A stretch of DNA of 19,389 nt from JAJRRL01 sp047404195 (GTDB taxonomy: Bacteria > Pseudomonadota > Gammaproteobacteria > JAJRRL01): assembly GCA_047404195.1 (NCBI GenBank), contig JBDOIU010000016.1:1-19389 (forward strand), in the 5' to 3' direction. Position 1 is the first letter of the stretch, and each line of letters starts with the position of its first letter. This document shows positions 15,580 through 19,389 of the stretch, in pieces. Position numbers and translations under genes: made by a program. The notes beneath the pieces were generated by a model. It was given only the letters and a program-made list of their open reading frames with translations. It did no database searches and was not told the DNA's origin.

Positions 15580-17466
15580 TTAGTTCTTTTCGTCGTCCTC
15601 GAGAAAAGTATGTAGTTTCTCAGCACGGTTTGGGTGTCTGAGTTTGCGTAAGGCTTTTGCTTCAATTTGCCTGATACGCTCACGCGTAACATCAAATTGC
15701 TTGCCCACCTCTTCTAGTGTATGGTCGGTATTCATATTGATACCAAAGCGCATACGCAGTACTTTTTCCTCACGTGGAGTGAGGGTTTTTAGAATTTCCT
15801 TGGTTTTTTCTGACAAATTATTGGTGGTTGCAAAGTCAACTGGTGATTCAATATTGTGGTCTACAATGAATTCACCTAGCGTCGTATCATCTTCTTCACC
15901 AACAGTGGTCTCCATGGAGATTGGTTCTTTGGCAATTTTCATCACTTGCGACACTTTTTTCTGTGGCAGCTCCATTTGTGCTGCAACATAGTCTAGAGGT
16001 GCCTCTTTGCCATGTTCTTGCATGTACTGACGCATGATGCGATTAAGCTTGTTGATGGTTTCAATCATGTGTACTGGAATACGAATCGTCCTTGCTTGGT
16101 CAGCAATGGAGCGTGTAATGGCTTGGCGAATCCACCACGTCGCATACGTCGAAAATTTATAGCCGCGTCGATACTCAAACTTATCAACAGCCTTCATGAG
16201 GCCAATGTTGCCTTCTTGTATCAGATCTAAGAAAGGTAGACCACGGTTCGTATATTTTTTAGCGATAGAAATAACCAGTCTCAAGTTGGCTTCGGTCATT
16301 TCCTTTTTGGCGCGTTTTGTTTTGGCTTCACCAATGGCAACACGTTGATGGATATCTTTGATTTCAATGGTGCTAAGGTGGGTTTCTTCTTCAATCTGAA
16401 AGAGTCGTTTTTGAGCACGTGTGATTTCTTTTAGGCGACTTTGAATGTTTGTGAATACGTCAGCATGATTGGATTCAAGGTGATTTAAAAAATCGGGTGA
16501 TGCCATCTCTTTGGCATAATTTTTGATGAATGTTAGTCGTTTCATGCGACCAGTTTTCATGATGATGCTGCTGATTATCTTTTCGCACTCGCGAATAGTC
16601 GTCACATGGAAACGCAGACCGAGCTTCATTTTTTTTATCTGTCTGTTAGGTAGTTTAAATTCGCTGAAAAACTCACTGATCTTTTGTTGTTGTGTTTGGC
16701 AGGTCTTGTGTTGGTAACCATTTTTGGCATGCGCTTTACAGTACTTTGTGAGCATTTTTTTCAGTTCTTTGATGCGTTGTGTTGTTATTTTTACATCAGG
16801 TCCACGATTAAAGTTGGCGTTATTATCCGCATCTTGTTCACTTTTTCCCTGCTCATTGTCTGATGGGGTGCGCGTATTTGGTTCTGGCATCGTGTCATAA
16901 AAATCACTGATGAATAAAATAACGTTTTCTTGGTCTTCTCTTGTTTCAAACTGTTCGATGTAGGCAGCTATTGCAGGCGTGTATTGTGATAGTGCAGCGG
17001 TGCTTTGTCGTTCACCCGCTTCTTTTCGCTTGGCAATATTGATTTCATCTTGTCGTTTGAGTAGAGGTATTTCTCCCATTTTCTTCATGTAAATTCGAAT
17101 AGAGTCACCACCTGGGTCAACCTTACTCGAGATATTATCGATGCTATCTGCCACATCCCGACGCTTCTCTAGGAAAACAGTGTCTTCTTTAGGTGGGGTA
17201 TCAAAGACTTGTATGCCTTTTTCAGATAGCTCGTTGATGACTGTATCCAGCTGACTCATTCTTCTTTGGGAAGTAGCCTTGCCATCATCAGAATCGCGTA
17301 ACTCTGTTTCCATCAGATATTTGGCCAGGTCATCAGTCAGAAGGTAGCCATTTTCTTTGGCTTTTTTGATTAGCGTTTGATAGCGCTGTTGCTTAGTACA
17401 GTTTGCCTCATTATCTGCTTCCGGTGTGTTCTTTGTTTGATCGATCGTATCATCTGCTTGTGACAT
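15580..17466 (-). CDS. rpoD: RNA polymerase primary sigma factor RpoD (sigma-70)
   Basis: RpoD directs RNA polymerase to housekeeping promoters. The 628 residues compare with 613 in E. coli. Region 1.1 is at about 25-90 (ending INELSEKGIQVFD), and region 1.2 at about 118-152 (SIRIYMKKMGEIPLLKR). The non-conserved region follows, with an acidic stretch rich in Asp, Asn and Gln (PSDNEQGKSEQDADNNANF). Regions 2.1-2.4 are at about 387-462 (NLRLVISIAKKYTNRGL, FSTYATWWIRQAITRSIADQ), then region 3, and region 4.2 is at about 581-611 (VTRERIRQIEAKALRKLRHP). The DNA-contacting regions look fully conserved, so ordinary TTGACA/TATAAT promoters are expected. ATG 17466 has GGGAG 5-6 nt upstream. It lies 121 nt after dnaG, the usual macromolecular-synthesis order. 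Confidence 0.97.
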   Translation of the reverse strand: MSQADDTIDQTKNTPEADNEANCTKQQRYQTLIKKAKENGYLLTDDLAKYLMETELRDSDDGKATSQRRMSQLDTVINELSEKGIQVFDTPPKEDTVFLEKRRDVADSIDNISSKVDPGGDSIRIYMKKMGEIPLLKRQDEINIAKRKEAGERQSTAALSQYTPAIAAYIEQFETREDQENVILFISDFYDTMPEPNTRTPSDNEQGKSEQDADNNANFNRGPDVKITTQRIKELKKMLTKYCKAHAKNGYQHKTCQTQQQKISEFFSEFKLPNRQIKKMKLGLRFHVTTIRECEKIISSIIMKTGRMKRLTFIKNYAKEMASPDFLNHLESNHADVFTNIQSRLKEITRAQKRLFQIEEETHLSTIEIKDIHQRVAIGEAKTKRAKKEMTEANLRLVISIAKKYTNRGLPFLDLIQEGNIGLMKAVDKFEYRRGYKFSTYATWWIRQAITRSIADQARTIRIPVHMIETINKLNRIMRQYMQEHGKEAPLDYVAAQMELPQKKVSQVMKIAKEPISMETTVGEEDDTTLGEFIVDHNIESPVDFATTNNLSEKTKEILKTLTPREEKVLRMRFGINMNTDHTLEEVGKQFDVTRERIRQIEAKALRKLRHPNRAEKLHTFLEDDEKN

Positions 17467-17587
17467 AACGTCTCCCGCTGGGTAAAGGTGTTTTCTGCTA
17501 GTGCGAATATTTCTCAGAATGCATCTTGTCTAGTTGACGGGTTGGCTGCATGTGCGGGAACCAATGTGTGTCGCCTCTGAGACATAA

Positions 17588-19369
17588 TTATATACCACTT
17601 TGTGCGATAAGTTGCAAGAGTCTTTTTAATTGCTCTTGTTCAGGCGTCTCGAGCGCGCGACTTTTATTCAATGTAATCAATTTTTCTGCCGCAGAATCAG
17701 CCAGTTGTCTGATGATGCGTTGACATGTCACTTTGAGTTCGTGATTCGCAGTCACATTGTCTATTTGTAGTGTTTTTGCTGCTTGCTGTGCAAGCCATTC
17801 GCGTGCTTTTTCATGTTCAATTTGAGTGATGATGCTGCCAACCTGTGGGGTGTCAGTTTGCTGTATTTGCTTAATCAGCCATAACATGAGCTTAAGATGA
17901 GGCGATTCACATGAGAACTCTGCGATCAGTGAGCGTAACGTATTGATTTCATTTGGAAAGTTGAGTCCGCTGGTAAATTGAAGGCACAGTTGTGTGCCAT
18001 ATTCTATGAGCTTCTGACTGGCGCTTGCTTTTGGCTTTGAAACAACATGACTCTCTGATTGAGTGGGTGGTTCAGCGACGTTTGCAGCTGCAGGTGTGCG
18101 TGGATTTTGACTATTTAGCAAATCTTCTGCGCTGATATCAAGTTGTTGTGCCAGTCGTTTCGTGAGCAGTGTCTTGAGCAATCCTGTTGGCATGCGTTGA
18201 ATGTGTTCCGATATAGATTTGGCACTTTTCGCGCGTGCATCTAAGGCCTTGCTACTGCTTTCAAAATGGTCAAATAGGAAGTCACTCAGTGGTGTTGCTT
18301 GGTCACAGGCTTGTAAAAATGCTGTTTTGCCATGCGTTCTCAAAAAGCTATCAGGATCGTCACCATTTTCAAGCATCAAAAATTGCATGACCAAGTCATC
18401 ATGCATGATGGGTAGCGCCTCACACAAGGCATGCCATGCTGCTTTTTTTCCAGCAGTATCACCATCAAAGCAGAAAACAATGTGGTTGCAGTAGCGGAGA
18501 CATTGTTTAATATGGCTTTGATTGCTGGCAGTACCGAGCGTGGCAACGACATTGTGAATGCCATGTTGGTGTGCGCTCACGACATCCATGTAGCCTTCCA
18601 TCACAATGATGCGTTCAATCTGTCGAGTGGCTTGTTGCATTTCAAATAAGCCATACAGCACATGGCTTTTATTGAAGAGGCTGGTTTTGGGAGAGTTGAG
18701 ATACTTTGCTGGGTCATTTCCAAGTGTACGGCCACCAAAGGCGATGACTTTGCCTTGTGGGTTGCGGATTGGGAACATGAGGCGGTGTCGAAAGCGATCG
18801 TAGTCACGGCCATTTTTGCTGAGTATCATGCCTTGATCAAGTAGATGTTGTCTTTTTTCAGCAGTATCTGCGTGTTGTTGGCTGATGGTTTGCCAGGCTT
18901 CTGCGGCATAGCCAATAGCAAAATTTTGCTGGATTTCATGGTTGATACCACGCTCAGCCAAGTACTGTTTAGCAGCTGCATGCTGAGCAAGCGCACGCTG
19001 GTAAGTGGTGGCAACGTCTGCCAGGCATTGCTGCGCAGCTTGGTCTGCTGAGCTGGACTTTGGTTTGATGGTGGGTAGGTCAATGCCAGCTTGTCGAGCT
19101 AAATATTCTAAGGATTCAATAAAGCTCATTTTGTCATATTCACGCAGAAAATGAATAGCATTGCCGCTCTTTTTGCAGCCAAAGCAGTGGTAAAATTGAT
19201 TCACAGTATTGATATGGAATGAGGGCGTTTTTTCATCGTGGAACGGGCAACATGCAACATAGTTGGCATTTCGCTTTTTGATGTCTATGCGGCTCCCGAT
19301 CACTTCTTCTAGGCGAGTGTGGCTGAGAACTTCATTGGCCAGATCTGATAATGCTTGCTTTTGACTCAT
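17588..19369 (-). CDS. dnaG: DNA primase DnaG
   Basis: DnaG makes RNA primers for replication and is recruited by the DnaB helicase through its C-terminal domain. The 593 residues are close to the E. coli 581. The N-terminal CHC2 zinc finger has Cys41, His44, Cys62 and Cys65 (CPFHDEKTPSFH and FYHCFGC). The polymerase core has RLMFPIRNPQGKVIAFGGR, and the TOPRIM fold carries Glu258 in MEGYMD and Asp302/Asp304 in FDGDTAGKKA. A long linker rich in Ala, Pro and Ser (about 425-450) leads to the helicase-binding domain. The start at 19369 lacks an obvious ribosome site in the 20 nt available, but the N-terminus aligns with the family. Any upstream rpsU lies outside the window. Confidence 0.96.
   Translation of the reverse strand: MSQKQALSDLANEVLSHTRLEEVIGSRIDIKKRNANYVACCPFHDEKTPSFHINTVNQFYHCFGCKKSGNAIHFLREYDKMSFIESLEYLARQAGIDLPTIKPKSSSADQAAQQCLADVATTYQRALAQHAAAKQYLAERGINHEIQQNFAIGYAAEAWQTISQQHADTAEKRQHLLDQGMILSKNGRDYDRFRHRLMFPIRNPQGKVIAFGGRTLGNDPAKYLNSPKTSLFNKSHVLYGLFEMQQATRQIERIIVMEGYMDVVSAHQHGIHNVVATLGTASNQSHIKQCLRYCNHIVFCFDGDTAGKKAAWHALCEALPIMHDDLVMQFLMLENGDDPDSFLRTHGKTAFLQACDQATPLSDFLFDHFESSSKALDARAKSAKSISEHIQRMPTGLLKTLLTKRLAQQLDISAEDLLNSQNPRTPAAANVAEPPTQSESHVVSKPKASASQKLIEYGTQLCLQFTSGLNFPNEINTLRSLIAEFSCESPHLKLMLWLIKQIQQTDTPQVGSIITQIEHEKAREWLAQQAAKTLQIDNVTANHELKVTCQRIIRQLADSAAEKLITLNKSRALETPEQEQLKRLLQLIAQSGI
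17589..17617 (-). promoter_or_regulatory. Candidate promoter for rpoD overlapping the dnaG stop codon
   Basis: On the minus strand TTGCAA (17612-17617) is followed after 17 nt by TATATA (17589-17594), with TATAAT offset by two bases (17587-17592). The -10 region covers the dnaG stop codon. It would give rpoD a transcript independent of dnaG, leaving a leader of about 115 nt. Confidence 0.4.
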
Positions 19370-19389
19370 TGTTATGCACTATGGGTGGG

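Noticed and set aside
15546..15695. N-terminal extension giving a 103-aa ORF overlapping the rpoD 3' end
   Set aside because: It overlaps coding rpoD on the same strand, and the ATG at 15545 has a better ribosome site.

Overview
The window holds the 3' two thirds of a Dot/Icm (type IVB) secretion gene cluster on the + strand, then a malic enzyme gene and a tubulin-tyrosine-ligase-like gene. A minus-strand block follows, running right to left: dnaG, rpoD, a 53-codon ORF and an MFS transporter. Dot/Icm proteins, an RpoD with gammaproteobacterial-type regions 1.1 to 4.2, and the dnaG-rpoD order point to a gammaproteobacterium of intracellular or host-associated habit (Legionellales, Coxiella/Rickettsiella-like or Piscirickettsia-like). 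Base composition looks moderate to low in GC by eye. I cannot name the genus from sequence alone.

Region 1 (1-7550) encodes the trans-envelope core: two DotI/IcmL-family proteins (the first cut by the window edge), DotH/IcmK, DotG/IcmE with a very long repeat region, DotF/IcmG, DotE/IcmC and DotP/IcmD. The order icmL-K-E-G-C-D matches Legionella. Genes overlap or lie close together, so one long transcript is likely. A perfect 15-bp hairpin at 7613-7646 closes this unit.

Region 2 (7613-14137) starts with that hairpin and an extended -10 element. It continues with icmJ (DotN, coupling complex) and icmB (DotO, ATPase), which overlap by 4 nt. After 14 nt comes an NAD-type malic enzyme with a TTG start, and after another 33 nt the TTL-like ATP-grasp gene. 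Both non-dot/icm genes are placed to be read from the icmJB transcript.

Region 3 (14174-19369, minus strand) is housekeeping: DnaG primase, then RpoD with a candidate promoter over the dnaG stop codon, then an unrecognised 53-aa helical protein and a Bcr/CflA-type MFS transporter. It converges on the TTL-like gene.

The strongest leads for something new are four. The TTL-like enzyme is a eukaryotic-flavoured modifier directly downstream of secretion genes. The DotG repeat region has a regular cysteine-bracketed superrepeat. A full-length second DotI sits where Legionella has the short DotJ. A malic enzyme is embedded at the end of the secretion operon. There is no gene-free stretch over 300 bases; the longest gap is 7551-7728.
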